Positions 15,365 through 26,503 are shown, counted from the stretch's first letter. The stretch: 64,000 bases of DNA from Gammaproteobacteria bacterium (GCA_003567475.1 PWZL01000003.1:1-64000); one strand, 5' to 3'. Notes: generated by a model from the sequence alone, not told the origin. A program made the numbers and translations.

Positions 15365-18300
15365 TCATGGCGAGACGGTCAGGGGACGCGTGGCCGAGCG
15401 GGCAAAGCGTGCCGGCTGATACATGTCCTCGGCCACCACTCCCGGCAGCGTAAAGCGCCCCGGAGTGACCGCCCGCACCAGGTAGGCGAGCCGATAGGTC
15501 TCACCGCCACGCACGTCCACCGCGGCCACAAAACGGTCGTCACGCGCCTCGGTACTGCGGGCAGGCGAAAGCGAACCCAGCCAGGCGAAACGTCCCTGTT
15601 CGCCGGCGTCCGCCGGAGCGAGCGTGGCCTCGATTTCGAGCCCGGCGGGCAGCAGGTCGACCAGCGCGACCTGCGACAGTGCCGCCTGCCGCGAAGACAC
15701 CTCCAGCGAGATCACCAGCCGGTCGCCCTGGCGAATGTCCGCGCCAGACAGCGGCCTGCCGGCGAGATCACGGAGCTGCTTGTCGACCGTGAGGCCCGCG
15801 GAACTTGCCGGTGGCGCCTCCTGGGTGCTGCCGTGTGCGAGCAGCGTGACCCAGACCGGACCGCTGCCCCGGTTCACGACTACCGGCATGGGATCGAGGG
15901 CGTCGGCCGACAGCGTGAAGACCCGCTCGAGGGCGGCGCCGGACCGGTCCACCAGGGTCAGCTCGGTCGCGCCGCCAGTCAATGCGCGGGCGGCCAGCAG
16001 GACGAAGGCCTGTTGGTGCACATTGAGCCGGGTGGGCTCCGGCAGTGTCTCGGCCAGGCGCTCGAGCAGCGGGTCGACCAGGCTGTCGACACCCGCTTCG
16101 GCCGCGAGGGCCAGCACCCCGGCGAGGTCTCGCAGCGGGCTCTGGTAGATGTCCCCCGGGTTCCGGTAGTCCAGCGCCTCGACGGCCGCGGCAAAGGCGC
16201 TCACGGCCCGCGAGCGGTCACCGAGGCTGGCGAGCGCCGCGCCGATGTGGGCACGGGCGAGCGGACTCTCGATTTTCGGCAACAGCTCGTCATGGAGGTA
16301 GCGCAGTCGCGAGCGGTCCATCCGCCCGGCACGCGCGAGCACGTAGCTGGCGTAGGCGGCGCTTCGGTGCGTCAGCCGGTCGCGCGTATCGCGGGTCAGG
16401 TGCGCATCCGCGACCCGTGTATCGTAGCCCCTGATGCGCCAGGACTCACCCTGGGCGATCGGCTGCAGCGCGGTGAACGCGCGCTCCAGTGCCGCAGCGG
16501 GCACGCTGTGGCCGGCTTCCGCGGCGCGTGCGAGGACATCGGTGAGGTAGGCGCCCAGCCAGGGCGTGGCGCCGACATCGCCCACCCGCCACAGTCCGAA
16601 GGCCCCGTCACGGTCCTGACGCGCCAGCAGGGTTTCGATCGCGGCACGGACTTCCTGCTCGGCGCGTGCGGGCGGTGCGACGGCGTCGAGGCCGGCAAGC
16701 TGTCCCGCATACAGCAACGGCAGAACCCGGCTCATCCGTTGCTCCGAACAGCCATGAGGATCATCGGCCAGCGCGCGGTAGAGGGCGGCCACGTCGATCG
16801 GGCTGGCGGCGAAACTGACCTGCAGCGTCGCGGTCTCCGCGCGGTAACCGTCCATCAGGGTGGCGGCGACGGCCAGTTCCTCGCCCGGGTCGAGCCGCGC
16901 CCGCTGGATCCGGCGCGCCGGCAGCCATGCCGGCCGTACCTGCAGCGGCCAATCCCGGGCGCTGGCGAACCCGTCCGGGCCCCGCACGCGCAGCGAGATG
17001 TCCGCCACGCCCTCCCCGTGGGCCGCCAGCGGCACCGGTCTGTCGCCGCGTTCGCCGCGCGCCAGGGGCACCGTCAGGGTCTCGACGCCGAGCGCGAGCG
17101 GTGCGTCGGTGCCGAGGCTGACCCGGTACTCTCCTGCGGCGCCGTCGACGTTGTCCAGACTGAGCGTGGCGCGGGCTTCGTCACCTGGCGCCAGGAAACG
17201 CGGCAGCACCAATTCCGCCGGGACGGCGTCGCGCACCGTGAGGCCGCGGCTCGCCGCCGCCAGTCCGGCCTGCGACCAGGCCACGGCCATCAGCCGCAGC
17301 TCGCCGTTGAAGTCGGGCAGCTCCAGGGTCAGCGCGCCTCGACCCGCGGTGTCCAGCGCTACCGGGCCGCTGAACAACGCGACCGTGCGAAAGGGCACCG
17401 CCTCGAGGCCTTCGCCGCCGAGGTCGCCGTCGCCGCCGCTGCGCACCGCCGCTGCGCGACCCTGGTTGGGATCGAGCAGTCGTCCGTAGTCGTCGAGCAG
17501 TTCGACGCCGAGCGCGGTGCGGCCGAAGAACCACTCGACCGGATCGGGTGAGGCGAAGCCGGTCAGCTGCAGGATGCCCTCATCCACGGCGGCCAGCGTC
17601 AGCCAGGCACGCTCGCCGGCGGGCAGGCCGCGCGCGTGCACTTCCAAGGACAGCGGCTGGTTCGGGCGCACGACCTGCGCCGGCGGGGCGACGTCGAGTT
17701 CGAACCTGCGGCCTGCCGCGGCGAGGTCCACCGGCACATGAGCGACGCCCACGGCGCGCCGGGGCTGCGGCTGCCGGCGTGCATCGCGCGGCGTATACAC
17801 CGACACCATGACGTGCGCACCGGCCCCCCAGTCGGCCGTCACGGGCACGCTCACGCGGGTGCCCTGAGCCGGCACCTCCACGGTCAGGGCCTCGAGCACC
17901 CGGTCGGTGGCAACCACCACCTCCGCCGTGCCGGCGTAGGGCGCCAGGAGGGTGATCTCCGCGCGCTCGCCCACCCGTGGCGCCCGCCCGGGGCCGGCGA
18001 CACGCACCCGGTCGGGGGCCGCCACCTCGCCGTCTGCAGGCCCGGCCCAGCCCACCTGAAAGCCGGTACTGGCCACCAGCTCGCCGTCCGCGCGCAGGGC
18101 CACCGTATAGTCGCCCCACGCCAGCGCGCGCGTGCGCAGCGCGGTGCCGTCCGCGTCGAGCTCGAGCCGGCCGTCCTCAATCGGCACCACCCGCCGGCTG
18201 CGCCGCCATTGCCACTCGCCCCACTCGCTGCGATACCAGTCGTATTGCCAGTCGTTACGCAGGAGCTGCCAGTCGAGCGTGGCGGCGACGGGGGCACCGT

Positions 18301-20218
18301 CGGCATCGACCGCCACCACCGCCACCTCGACCGGGCGATTCGCCTCGGCGCGACCGTCGGTGAGTTCCGGGCGCAGTCCAACGTAGCGCTCCCGCGGCCG
18401 GTAAGGGAGTTCCAGCGCGCGGGTCACCGCCCGGCCGCCCGGCTCCGTGGCCGAGACCAGCACCCGCAGGCGCAGCGCCTGGGTCCATTCGCTCGCCTCG
18501 GGGCTGCCGACCACCTCGACCGTGGCCTGGCCGGCCGCATCGGTCAGGGCGGCGGGCAGTTCGTCAAGGCGCTCGCTGAAGGGCTCGTCGTGGCGCCCGA
18601 AGCGGAAGCCCGGGTGCGCTGGAAACGGCGCAGGGTCGATCTGCAGGCGTGTGAGTGTGGTCACCGGCAGGGCGCTGCCGGGCGCGCCATAAAGAAACCG
18701 CGCGGCCGCCTGCACGGCCCGGCGCGCCTCGTGGCCCAGGGGGCGGTCGGTATCGGCAGTGAGCGCAAGCTCGATGCGCTGGGGTACAAAATCCTCGACC
18801 GCCAGGCTGCGGCGGGCCACCTCGCCAAGGCCATCGACCTCGAGCGCCAGCCGCCATTGGCCGCGGGCGGCATTGCGCGGCAGCTGGAAGTCGTGGAACA
18901 CGCCGCCAGCACGTTCGGCCCGCTGGAAGCGCGCCCGGGCGTATTCGAGTCCGGTCGGGGTGACCAGGACCAGCGCTGCCGGTCGCTCGGTGAGCGCTCT
19001 GCCGGTGGCGTCTCGCAGCAGCGCCGACGCATGGACCTGCTCACCCGGGCGGTAGACGCCGCGGTCGAGGTAGAGGTAGCCGTCAACGGCGCCGCGGATC
19101 CGGCCACTGACGGGGTGGTCCGAGAGGTCCACCGGGGCGCGGTCGAGGTCCAGCACCGCGAAGTCGCCATCGGCGCCGTAGGCGAGCAGCAGGCGCGGGG
19201 CGTTCGGACCCTGCCCTCGCAGCAGCGGCCCGGCAAAGCGCGCACGCCCGTCGCGGCCGCTGGTGGTCTCGGCAAGGATCTCGTTGGAGCGCGCCACCAG
19301 CTGCACACGGGCGTCACGGACCGGCCGGGCGGTCTGCAGCGAGCGCAGGACGGCGTCGAGTCCATCGTGGGCCCGGTAGGCGGTAAAGGCCAGATCGGTG
19401 ACCACCAGCCAGCGCTCGGCGCGGGCGATCGGCCGGTCGCTGTCGAGTTCCAGCTCAGCGAGATTTTCGGCGCGGATCACGTAGGCGCCGGGATCAAGCT
19501 CGCCAAGCACCTCGAGCAGTGGAAACACGGTGGTGACAGCGGCATTGGTCGGCCCGGACGTGTCCATCTGGCCGCGCCACAGCTCGCGGGCCACGTCGTC
19601 GGCACGGGCATCGCGCGGCTGCCAGGCATACTCGCCGGAGACGGCGGCATAGCCCCGGGTGATGGTGCGGAAGGCCAGTGCGCGGTCATTGACCCGACTC
19701 ACGGTGATCTGCAGCGTCGCGACGTTCACGGTCTCAAGTGCCACGCCGTCCGCGTCGATACGTGGCAGGATCACCCCGCCCCCGGCGAAGCGCACCACCG
19801 CCGGGCGGTCGGCGAAACTGAGCGTCTCGGTCACGTCGGCCGCCAGCCGCCGTCCGTCGGCGGCGGGCAGGCCGGCGCGCAGGGTCAGTGCATGGCTTTC
19901 GCCGAACCCGAGCCCCCCGAGACAGAGCCGTTCACCTTCCACTGCGAGGGCCACGGGAGCATCCAGCGCCACATAGGCGCTGTAGTCGACTGCCGGGTCC
20001 AGCGGTGCCGAGAACGTCAGGCATTGCAGCGGACGTTCGGCTGAGAGCTCCGCGGCATGGCGAAGGTACTGCAATGGCGCGTCGCCCGCCGTGGTGCCCG
20101 GTGGGGCCACGGGAGTGATGTCCGAGACTGCCGGCGACGGTGCTTCGGCAGGGGGGTCGGTGCAGGCGGTCAGCAGGGTGGTAGCCAGCAGCAGGGCGAG
20201 CGGAGCGGTGGTGCGCAT
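15365..20218 (-). CDS. bacterial alpha-2-macroglobulin family lipoprotein with thioester motif
   Basis: About 1617 aa from ATG at 20218; lipobox '[10 protein letters not shown]'; MG domains; thioester '[19 protein letters not shown]'; adjacent to pbpC. Confidence 0.93.
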   Translation of the reverse strand: MRTTAPLALLLATTLLTACTDPPAEAPSPAVSDITPVAPPGTTAGDAPLQYLRHAAELSAERPLQCLTFSAPLDPAVDYSAYVALDAPVALAVEGERLCLGGLGFGESHALTLRAGLPAADGRRLAADVTETLSFADRPAVVRFAGGGVILPRIDADGVALETVNVATLQITVSRVNDRALAFRTITRGYAAVSGEYAWQPRDARADDVARELWRGQMDTSGPTNAAVTTVFPLLEVLGELDPGAYVIRAENLAELELDSDRPIARAERWLVVTDLAFTAYRAHDGLDAVLRSLQTARPVRDARVQLVARSNEILAETTSGRDGRARFAGPLLRGQGPNAPRLLLAYGADGDFAVLDLDRAPVDLSDHPVSGRIRGAVDGYLYLDRGVYRPGEQVHASALLRDATGRALTERPAALVLVTPTGLEYARARFQRAERAGGVFHDFQLPRNAARGQWRLALEVDGLGEVARRSLAVEDFVPQRIELALTADTDRPLGHEARRAVQAAARFLYGAPGSALPVTTLTRLQIDPAPFPAHPGFRFGRHDEPFSERLDELPAALTDAAGQATVEVVGSPEASEWTQALRLRVLVSATEPGGRAVTRALELPYRPRERYVGLRPELTDGRAEANRPVEVAVVAVDADGAPVAATLDWQLLRNDWQYDWYRSEWGEWQWRRSRRVVPIEDGRLELDADGTALRTRALAWGDYTVALRADGELVASTGFQVGWAGPADGEVAAPDRVRVAGPGRAPRVGERAEITLLAPYAGTAEVVVATDRVLEALTVEVPAQGTRVSVPVTADWGAGAHVMVSVYTPRDARRQPQPRRAVGVAHVPVDLAAAGRRFELDVAPPAQVVRPNQPLSLEVHARGLPAGERAWLTLAAVDEGILQLTGFASPDPVEWFFGRTALGVELLDDYGRLLDPNQGRAAAVRSGGDGDLGGEGLEAVPFRTVALFSGPVALDTAGRGALTLELPDFNGELRLMAVAWSQAGLAAASRGLTVRDAVPAELVLPRFLAPGDEARATLSLDNVDGAAGEYRVSLGTDAPLALGVETLTVPLARGERGDRPVPLAAHGEGVADISLRVRGPDGFASARDWPLQVRPAWLPARRIQRARLDPGEELAVAATLMDGYRAETATLQVSFAASPIDVAALYRALADDPHGCSEQRMSRVLPLLYAGQLAGLDAVAPPARAEQEVRAAIETLLARQDRDGAFGLWRVGDVGATPWLGAYLTDVLARAAEAGHSVPAAALERAFTALQPIAQGESWRIRGYDTRVADAHLTRDTRDRLTHRSAAYASYVLARAGRMDRSRLRYLHDELLPKIESPLARAHIGAALASLGDRSRAVSAFAAAVEALDYRNPGDIYQSPLRDLAGVLALAAEAGVDSLVDPLLERLAETLPEPTRLNVHQQAFVLLAARALTGGATELTLVDRSGAALERVFTLSADALDPMPVVVNRGSGPVWVTLLAHGSTQEAPPASSAGLTVDKQLRDLAGRPLSGADIRQGDRLVISLEVSSRQAALSQVALVDLLPAGLEIEATLAPADAGEQGRFAWLGSLSPARSTEARDDRFVAAVDVRGGETYRLAYLVRAVTPGRFTLPGVVAEDMYQPARFARSATRPLTVSP

Positions 20219-20347
20219 GGACGGGGCCTTGTCGGTGGCGGGTGCCGGATCGGGCCAGTCTGCCATGTCAGGGCTGAACCGGATATCCGGGCGCAGGTCC
20301 AAGCGCAGGTATCATCTGGCGGGAGGACTGATCCCGGAGGGTTCGAG

Positions 20348-21019
20348 ATGTTCGGTTTTCGTAAACAGTCGCGGCTGCCCACAGCCGAAGAGGCGCTGCC
20401 CGGTCGGGCGACCCCGATGCCGGTGCCGGCCTCCCACTTTGTCAATCACCGGCCCTTGCAGCCGCCGTTTCCCGATGGGCTGGCGCAGGCCGTGTTCGGT
20501 CTGGGCTGTTTCTGGGGTGCGGAGCGGCAGTTCTGGCAGACGCCGGGGGTCTGGACGACGGCGGTCGGCTACACCGCCGGTGCCACCCCCAACCCGACCT
20601 ACCAGGAAGTCTGCACCGGGCGAACCGGGCATAACGAAGTGGTGCTGGTGGTCTTCGATCCGACCGAAATCGACTACCCGGCCCTGCTGAAGGTGTTCTG
20701 GGAATCGCACGATCCCACCCAGGGGATGCGCCAGGGCAATGACGTGGGCACCCAGTACCGTTCCGGCATCTATACGTTCGGCGAGCGTCAGCAGGCTCTG
20801 GCCGAACGCTCCCGCGAGGCCTATGAGGCGGCGTTGCAGCGCGCCGGCCACGGCCGCATCACCACCGAGATCCTGCCGGCACCTGTGTTCTATTACGCCG
20901 AGGAGTATCACCAGCAGTACCTGGCGAAAAATCCGGGAGGGTACTGCGGGCTCGGCGGGACAGGTGTGGGGTGTCCCACGGGACGGGTCGCGGAGGCCCC
21001 GGCGGCTACGGCGCGATAG
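20348..21019 (+). CDS. msrA: peptide-methionine (S)-S-oxide reductase
   Basis: '[19 protein letters not shown]', '[26 protein letters not shown]', '[28 protein letters not shown]'; ATG 20348. Confidence 0.95.
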   Translation: MFGFRKQSRLPTAEEALPGRATPMPVPASHFVNHRPLQPPFPDGLAQAVFGLGCFWGAERQFWQTPGVWTTAVGYTAGATPNPTYQEVCTGRTGHNEVVLVVFDPTEIDYPALLKVFWESHDPTQGMRQGNDVGTQYRSGIYTFGERQQALAERSREAYEAALQRAGHGRITTEILPAPVFYYAEEYHQQYLAKNPGGYCGLGGTGVGCPTGRVAEAPAATAR

Positions 21020-21893
21020 ACCCGAGCAGCGGCGCGATCGCGGGGTGCTCCGCCCCGGTGGCTGGCGTCAGCAGGAAAACACGGGCGGTGAGATCGGGCA
21101 GTTCGCCGATGCACTCGATATCGTGTCGCCGGCAGATGTCCTCACGGATCATGGCCGGGGCGAAGAAAATCCCGGCGCCGTCCTCGCCAAACACCTCGCG
21201 CAGCGCCGCGTCATCGAATTCGCCGATGATGCGCGGACTGATGTCGCGCGACGCGAACCAGTCGTCGAGGATGCTGCGGGCGGCGCCGCCGGGGCTGGGC
21301 AGCAACAGGGGGGCCCCATCGAGTGAGCCGGGGAAACCGGGGCGATGCGCGCGGGCCAGTTCGCCACGGGCAAAGGCGGCCAGCGGACTGGCCATGAGTT
21401 CCGTTGCGCTGACCGGCGGCGTGAGACCCGCGGGCGCACGGTCCGAGGAGAGCACTGCGTCGATGCGCCGGGCGGCGAGTTCGCGTAACAGGCTCTCGTG
21501 CCCGCCTTCGCGGCACACCAGCCGCGGTGCCGGCTGAGTCTCCAGCAACGGGTGGAGGACCCGCCGCACGATCAGGCGGGGCAGCAGGGCGTTGATGCCG
21601 ATGCGGAAATTCGGCATGCCCGGGCCGCTGCCCAGCTGCTCCAGCAGCTCCTCACCGAGCCGAAAAATCCGGTCGGCATACCCCATCACCAGGCGCCCGT
21701 CCTCGGTGGGCCCGACGCCGCGCCCACGTCGCTGCAGCAGGCGGATGCCGAGCTCGCGCTCGAGCTGGCGCAGCTGTCCGCTGATGGTCTGCGGGGTGAC
21801 GTTGAGCGTTTCCGCCGCCTGACGCACCGACCCCTCGCGGATGACGGTACGCAGGTAGAGCAGGTGGAGATAGTTCAGCCGTCGAATATCCAT
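21006..21893 (-). CDS. LysR-family transcriptional regulator, NhaR-like
   Basis: '[54 protein letters not shown]', characteristic of the NhaR group. Confidence 0.85.
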   Translation of the reverse strand: MDIRRLNYLHLLYLRTVIREGSVRQAAETLNVTPQTISGQLRQLERELGIRLLQRRGRGVGPTEDGRLVMGYADRIFRLGEELLEQLGSGPGMPNFRIGINALLPRLIVRRVLHPLLETQPAPRLVCREGGHESLLRELAARRIDAVLSSDRAPAGLTPPVSATELMASPLAAFARGELARAHRPGFPGSLDGAPLLLPSPGGAARSILDDWFASRDISPRIIGEFDDAALREVFGEDGAGIFFAPAMIREDICRRHDIECIGELPDLTARVFLLTPATGAEHPAIAPLLGSIAP

Positions 21894-21896
21894 AAG

Positions 21897-21932
21897 ATCG
21901 ATATTATCGAATTGAGTATCGAAAAGAATCGA
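21897..21932. promoter_or_regulatory. ATCGA-repeat cluster in the LysR/methyltransferase divergent promoter
   Basis: Four ATCGA copies at 21897, 21906, 21918, 21928; the first two form TCGATA-T-TATCGA. Confidence 0.55.
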
Positions 21933-21995
21933 CTATTTCTTTTATCTGCGGCATGGGACTATCGGCAGTCGTCATGTCAGGTCAAGGAGTGCGTT

Positions 21996-23234
21996 GTGTC
22001 TGCCGTCAGAGAAGCGCTGTCACCGATCCCCGCCGCCGCGGATACCGGCTGGTTGCCGCTGCCCATGAACACCATGGAGCAGCATGCCGCCCTGCCGACG
22101 CTGGAGCACGACGAGCGCGTGCGCTACCAGGTGGCCGCCGGCATGAACACCTTTCTGGCCCAGCGGCTGCTGCCGGCGGTACAGCGGGCCGCCGTCGAGC
22201 GGGTCGAGCCTGCGCTCGAGGCCAGTCTCGGGCGTCCGGCGGCAGACCGTCATGAGTATCGCCGCGGGCTGGAGCGCGATCTGACCTGGCAGCTCTGGAG
22301 CCGTCTGCGGCGTAGCAACATGGAGATGGTCCAGCAGGCCGCGCGCCTCACGACGCTGCGCCAGTTGCCCGACCTGGTCGCCACCTGCCGTGCCCTCAAT
22401 GCCGGCCACGATCGGCTGACGCTGGAGCCCTCGTTACAGCCTCCGGGATATCTCGCGCGTCTGCATTCCCATCTGATGCCGGGCGGCTACGTCACCGATC
22501 TCGGCGAGGATGATGTTGCCGCCGGCGCGACCTACGAGCTCGGGGTCTACGCCGTGCTCGGTGGCAAGTCCGGGCCGGCATCGGACCGTGCCGGTCGCGC
22601 CACCGTGGCGTGGCTGCAGGAGCATCGTCCCGGCTGGCAGCCGAAGCGCATCCTGGATCTCGGCTGCGGCATCGGCGCCAACACTGCGGCGATCGCCCGG
22701 GCGTTTCCTGACGCCGAGGTCGTCGGGGTCGAGGCAGGCGCCGCGATGGTGCGCTACGGTGCGGCCCGTGCCGCCTCGCTGGGCATCGACAACCTGCGTT
22801 TCGTCCAGGGCGATGTCGAGCAACCCCCGCTGGGCGATGAGAAGTTCGATCTCGTTGTGTCGCTGATGGTGCTGCACGAGACCTCTCGCGCGGCTCTCGG
22901 GCGGATCTTCGAGACCAGCCAGCGCCATCTGGCGCAGGGCGGTCTGACCTTCCATCTGGAGCAGCCGCCCTACCGCGACAAGCCGCTGATCGAGCAGTGT
23001 CTGCGCGACTGGGACGGGCGTTACAACAACGAGGCGTTCTGGTCGTCGATGCACGAGACCGACCTGGCAGAGGCGCTGCGCCGTGCCGGCTTTGCGCCGG
23101 ACCACGTACAGGAGACCGAAGCCAATGCGCCCCAGGTGGGAGCCAAGCCCGGATCACAGGAAGATTACGGCCGCGGCGGTGCCTGGTATGTGGTCACCGG
23201 CGAGAAGCCGCGGCTGGAGCAGGTGCGCGCATGA
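21996..23234 (+). CDS. class I SAM-dependent methyltransferase with N-terminal extension
   Basis: GTG start at 21996 with AAGGAG; 'RILDLGCGIGANTAAIARAFPDAEVVGVEAGAAMVRYG' motif I; about 200 aa N-terminal region of unrecognised family. Confidence 0.85.
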   Translation: MSAVREALSPIPAAADTGWLPLPMNTMEQHAALPTLEHDERVRYQVAAGMNTFLAQRLLPAVQRAAVERVEPALEASLGRPAADRHEYRRGLERDLTWQLWSRLRRSNMEMVQQAARLTTLRQLPDLVATCRALNAGHDRLTLEPSLQPPGYLARLHSHLMPGGYVTDLGEDDVAAGATYELGVYAVLGGKSGPASDRAGRATVAWLQEHRPGWQPKRILDLGCGIGANTAAIARAFPDAEVVGVEAGAAMVRYGAARAASLGIDNLRFVQGDVEQPPLGDEKFDLVVSLMVLHETSRAALGRIFETSQRHLAQGGLTFHLEQPPYRDKPLIEQCLRDWDGRYNNEAFWSSMHETDLAEALRRAGFAPDHVQETEANAPQVGAKPGSQEDYGRGGAWYVVTGEKPRLEQVRA

Positions 23235-23539
23235 GCCTCGACAAGGACGTCCTGATCCAGGGCACCGAACCCGCCGCGGGGCCGCGGCCGCAGTTCTTCG
23301 ATGATCCGGCGATGGATCGCGTCTGGGACGTGCTGGTGGCGCTGACCACCGAGCTGGCGGTCACCCGCACACGGCTGGATTCGCTGGAGCGGATCCTCGC
23401 GGAGCAGGGGGGACTGCCCGCGGGTGTGGTGGATGCCTGGGTGGCGGACGAGGCGACCGCCACGGAACAGGCGCTGGCCCACCAGGAACTGCTCACCCGC
23501 GTCTTCCGCGGTCTGCTCCAGGAAAAGCCTTCCGCCTGA
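23231..23539 (+). CDS. small conserved hypothetical protein, translationally coupled to methyltransferase
   Basis: 102 aa; start overlaps methyltransferase stop (ATGA); 'FFDDPAMDRVWDVLVALTTELAVTRTRLDSLERIL'. Confidence 0.7.
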   Translation: MSLDKDVLIQGTEPAAGPRPQFFDDPAMDRVWDVLVALTTELAVTRTRLDSLERILAEQGGLPAGVVDAWVADEATATEQALAHQELLTRVFRGLLQEKPSA

Positions 23540-23555
23540 ACCGCGCTGCGCCGGC

Positions 23556-25130
23556 CTACGGCGAGAGCGGTGGAAACCCGCGCGGCGGACGCCGGTGGGC
23601 TGTGGCCTGCTCGTAGGCGTAGGCCATGGCCAGCAGGCGCGCATCATCCCACCGGCGACCGGCAAACTGCAGCCCTGTCGGCAGCTCGCCCCAGAGCATC
23701 CCCATCGGCACCGTCACGGCCGGCAGGCCGGCTGCCGGCACCAGTCCTTGGGAGTTGTCACCGCGATAGTCCTCGATGGCCGTCTCCACCGGCGCGGGCG
23801 CATGGCGCCAGGTCGGGAACACCAGCGCGTCCACCGCGTCGGCATCCATCGCTGCCGTGACCGCTGCCAGGAGTGCCTGCCTGGCTGCGTGATCCGCAAA
23901 CTCACGGCAGTTCGGGTCGGTGTCCCCGGGATGTCGGTCGATCTCGGTGTCCAGCGCCCGGCGCAGGCCCGCTTCGACATCCGGACTGTGCTGTCCGGTG
24001 TCGAGCACCTCGAGCACGTCGGTCATCGGCGCATCCGGGCCCAGGCCCTCGAGGTAGCGGGCCATGTCGTAGCGGAAGCGTGCACAGAACATATCCGGCG
24101 TGAGCAGCGTCTCGAGCTCCGGCACACGCCAGGCGGGCAGCAGCGTGGCGCCGAGGCGCTCGAGATCCTCGAGCGCGCGACTGAACAACGCAGTCACTTC
24201 GGGGTCGCTGTCCTGTGGGTCGGCGTGCGGCCAGAGCACCGCGAGGCGGCGCCCCTGCAGGGCCTCGAGGTCCAGCGCCGCTGTGTAATCGGCCGCCCGA
24301 CGGGCATCGGCGCTCAGCGTGTAGCGGTCTTCGGGGTCAGACCCTGCCATCACGTTGAGCAGGCGGGCGGCGTCCCGCACGTTCCTGGTCATCGGTCCGG
24401 CGGTATCGCGGTCCCAGGCAAGCGGCACGATGCCTGCCCGTGAGACCAGCCCGAGCGTGGGACGCAGGCCGACCAGGCCCAGGTGGGCGCTGGGCCCGCG
24501 CACGGAATTGCCAGTGTCGGTGCCAAGCCCTGCCACGCCGAAACTCGCCGCCACCCCCGAGGCCGTGCCACCGCTCGAGCCTGCCGGCGTGCGCCCGGAC
24601 GCATAGGCGTTGACGGTGCGTCCCTGCGAGGAGGACACCGTCTGCCGAGGGCTGAACGCCCACTCGCCCATGTTGGTCTTGGCCACGACGATCGCGCCCG
24701 CGGCACGCAGCCGCCTCACCACCTGGGCGTCGGTGTCCGGACGATGCCCCGCCAAGGCGATCGAGCCGGCAGTCGTGGGCAGGTCATCGGTGTCGAAGTT
24801 GTCCTTGATCAGCAGGGGCGCACAGAACAGCGCACCGGGCGTTTCGCCGCGGGCCAGCGCTGCGTCGATCTCCACCGCCTGCGCGCGGGCCGCGGGGTTC
24901 AGGAGGCTGATCGCGCCGAGCTCACGAGGCCCATCGAAGGCCTCGATCCGCGCGAGATAAGCCTCCACCACGCTGACGCACCGGGTGTCGCCGGTGCGTA
25001 TCGCCTGCTGAAGCGTGTCCAGCGAGGCTTCCATGACCTGAATGCCCGCCGCCGGCGGCGCTGTCGGCCTGCAGCCGGCCGCGAGCGTCAGCCCGGCCAG
25101 TGCGATCGCCGCCCCAGCCCAACACTTCAA
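23556..25130 (-). CDS. amidase signature family lipoprotein
   Basis: 'APLLIKDNFDT', 'GRTPAGSSGGTASGVAASFGVAGLGTDTGNSVRGPSAHLGLVGLRPT' amidase signature; lipobox 'LTLAAGC'. Confidence 0.92.
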   Translation of the reverse strand: MKCWAGAAIALAGLTLAAGCRPTAPPAAGIQVMEASLDTLQQAIRTGDTRCVSVVEAYLARIEAFDGPRELGAISLLNPAARAQAVEIDAALARGETPGALFCAPLLIKDNFDTDDLPTTAGSIALAGHRPDTDAQVVRRLRAAGAIVVAKTNMGEWAFSPRQTVSSSQGRTVNAYASGRTPAGSSGGTASGVAASFGVAGLGTDTGNSVRGPSAHLGLVGLRPTLGLVSRAGIVPLAWDRDTAGPMTRNVRDAARLLNVMAGSDPEDRYTLSADARRAADYTAALDLEALQGRRLAVLWPHADPQDSDPEVTALFSRALEDLERLGATLLPAWRVPELETLLTPDMFCARFRYDMARYLEGLGPDAPMTDVLEVLDTGQHSPDVEAGLRRALDTEIDRHPGDTDPNCREFADHAARQALLAAVTAAMDADAVDALVFPTWRHAPAPVETAIEDYRGDNSQGLVPAAGLPAVTVPMGMLWGELPTGLQFAGRRWDDARLLAMAYAYEQATAHRRPPRGFPPLSP

Positions 25131-25687
25131 CGCTGGTAGCGTCCGGTCAGGTGCGCCTCGTCAAGCTTCGCGCCCTCGACCAGGAAAGCGACCAGCGCAG
25201 TACTGGCACCCTCGGGAATCTCCAGGCGCGCGGTGTTCAGCGCGACCAGCGTGAAATTGTAGTGGTGCGGTGCGCGGCCCTCCGGCGGGCAGGGGCCGCC
25301 CCAGCCGGGGACGCCAAAGTCGGTGACGATTTCCCGGCTGCCTGCGGGCGCAAGCCCTGCCTCCGGATATCCGGCATTCGCCGGCAGGCCGCGGGTCTCT
25401 GCGGGAATGTCGATCAGCACCCAGTGCCACCAGCCGCTGGCAATCGGGGCGTCGGGGTCATGTACCAGCAGGGCAAAGCTGGCCGTGCCCTCCGGTGGGT
25501 CGCTCCATGCCAGTGCCGGAGAGCGGTTGTCCCCACTGCAGCCGAAGCCGTTGAACACGTGATGTTCGGCCAGCATGCCGCCGTCATCGAATTCCGGGCT
25601 GGTCAAGCGGAAGTCGGCGCTGGCGTTCGCCGACGCCAGCAGGAGGAGTACGCCCGAACACACGAAGGTCATCGCACCTCGCATCAT
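25127..25687 (-). CDS. YbhB/YbcL family Raf-kinase-inhibitor-like (PEBP) protein
   Basis: 'GDNRSPALAWSDPPEGTASFALLVHDPDAP...WWHWVLIDIPA', 'GGPCPPEGRAPHHYNFTLVAL'; signal peptide; 4-nt overlap with amidase. Confidence 0.93.
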   Translation of the reverse strand: MMRGAMTFVCSGVLLLLASANASADFRLTSPEFDDGGMLAEHHVFNGFGCSGDNRSPALAWSDPPEGTASFALLVHDPDAPIASGWWHWVLIDIPAETRGLPANAGYPEAGLAPAGSREIVTDFGVPGWGGPCPPEGRAPHHYNFTLVALNTARLEIPEGASTALVAFLVEGAKLDEAHLTGRYQR

Positions 25688-25740
25688 CTTCTGGCTCCTT
25701 GGCGGCAGGATGGAGCTTCAAAGTGTGCCATATCGTCCGG

Positions 25741-25778
25741 AGACGCGGTGGCGAAATGAATCCGACGACACCGCGTCT
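25741..25778. promoter_or_regulatory. 10-bp perfect inverted repeat AGACGCGGTG-N18-CACCGCGTCT between divergent genes
   Basis: Direct reading of 25741-25750 and 25769-25778. Confidence 0.5.
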
Positions 25779-25822
25779 GGCGAACCCTTGGGCAGGACTC
25801 ACAGCCTCGCGGAGGCTCCAAC

Positions 25823-26503
25823 ATGCGCCTGATCTTCTGTCTCAAGCCGCTGGCCGCACTGCTCGCGACGCTCTCGATTCTGGCCGGGATGCCATCTGCC
25901 CAGGCGATCGAGGCGGGTGAGCTGCGGTTCCGCGTACTGCTCGACAATCGCGAAATCGGCGAGCACCGCTTCGTGATCTCGGCCAACGATGGCGGCAAGG
26001 ACGTACACAGCGAAGCCCGCTTCGATGTCCGCATACTCGGCATACCGGTGTTCCGCTACCGCCACCAGAACTTCGAGCGGTGGGGCGAGGATGGTTGCCT
26101 GTACTCGATCAGCTCCCGTACGACCTCCAACAGCGACAGCTTCGAGGTCGACGGGCACCGCGACGCGGGAGCAGGATTCCGCGTGGCCACGGACTCCGCA
26201 GAGCGTGCGCTGCACGAGGGCTGCCTGATGACTTTCGCCTATTGGGACCGCAGTTTCCTCGGTCAGCCGCGGCTGCTGAATTCGCAGACCGGTGAGGTGC
26301 TCGACGTCTCCGTGGAACCGCTGCCGCGCGACACGGCCCCTCGCATGGCCAATGGCGGTGAGCTCGACGGCTATCGCATCCTGTCCGAGGACGGCGACAC
26401 TGATATCCGTGTGTGGTACGACGCTGACACCGGCCGCTGGATGGGCCTTGAATCGCGCGTGGCCAATGATCGCCTGCTGGCGTACGTGCGGGCCACCGAC
26501 TGA
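25823..26503 (+). CDS. DUF6134 family secreted protein
   Basis: 'FRVLLDNREIGEHRFVIS...FDVRILGIPVFRYRHQNFERWGEDGCLYSISSRTTSN'; signal peptide. Confidence 0.7.
   Translation: MRLIFCLKPLAALLATLSILAGMPSAQAIEAGELRFRVLLDNREIGEHRFVISANDGGKDVHSEARFDVRILGIPVFRYRHQNFERWGEDGCLYSISSRTTSNSDSFEVDGHRDAGAGFRVATDSAERALHEGCLMTFAYWDRSFLGQPRLLNSQTGEVLDVSVEPLPRDTAPRMANGGELDGYRILSEDGDTDIRVWYDADTGRWMGLESRVANDRLLAYVRATD

Noticed and set aside
14870-17551. 893-aa plus-strand ORF (and 17636..20044, 802 aa) opposite the alpha-2-macroglobulin gene
   Set aside because: Antisense to a well-supported gene; low-complexity R/G/Q-rich translations typical of the open opposite frame in high-GC DNA.
21000-21022. 14-nt tail-to-tail overlap of msrA and the LysR gene
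   Set aside because: Ordinary compact convergent arrangement; no extra signal.
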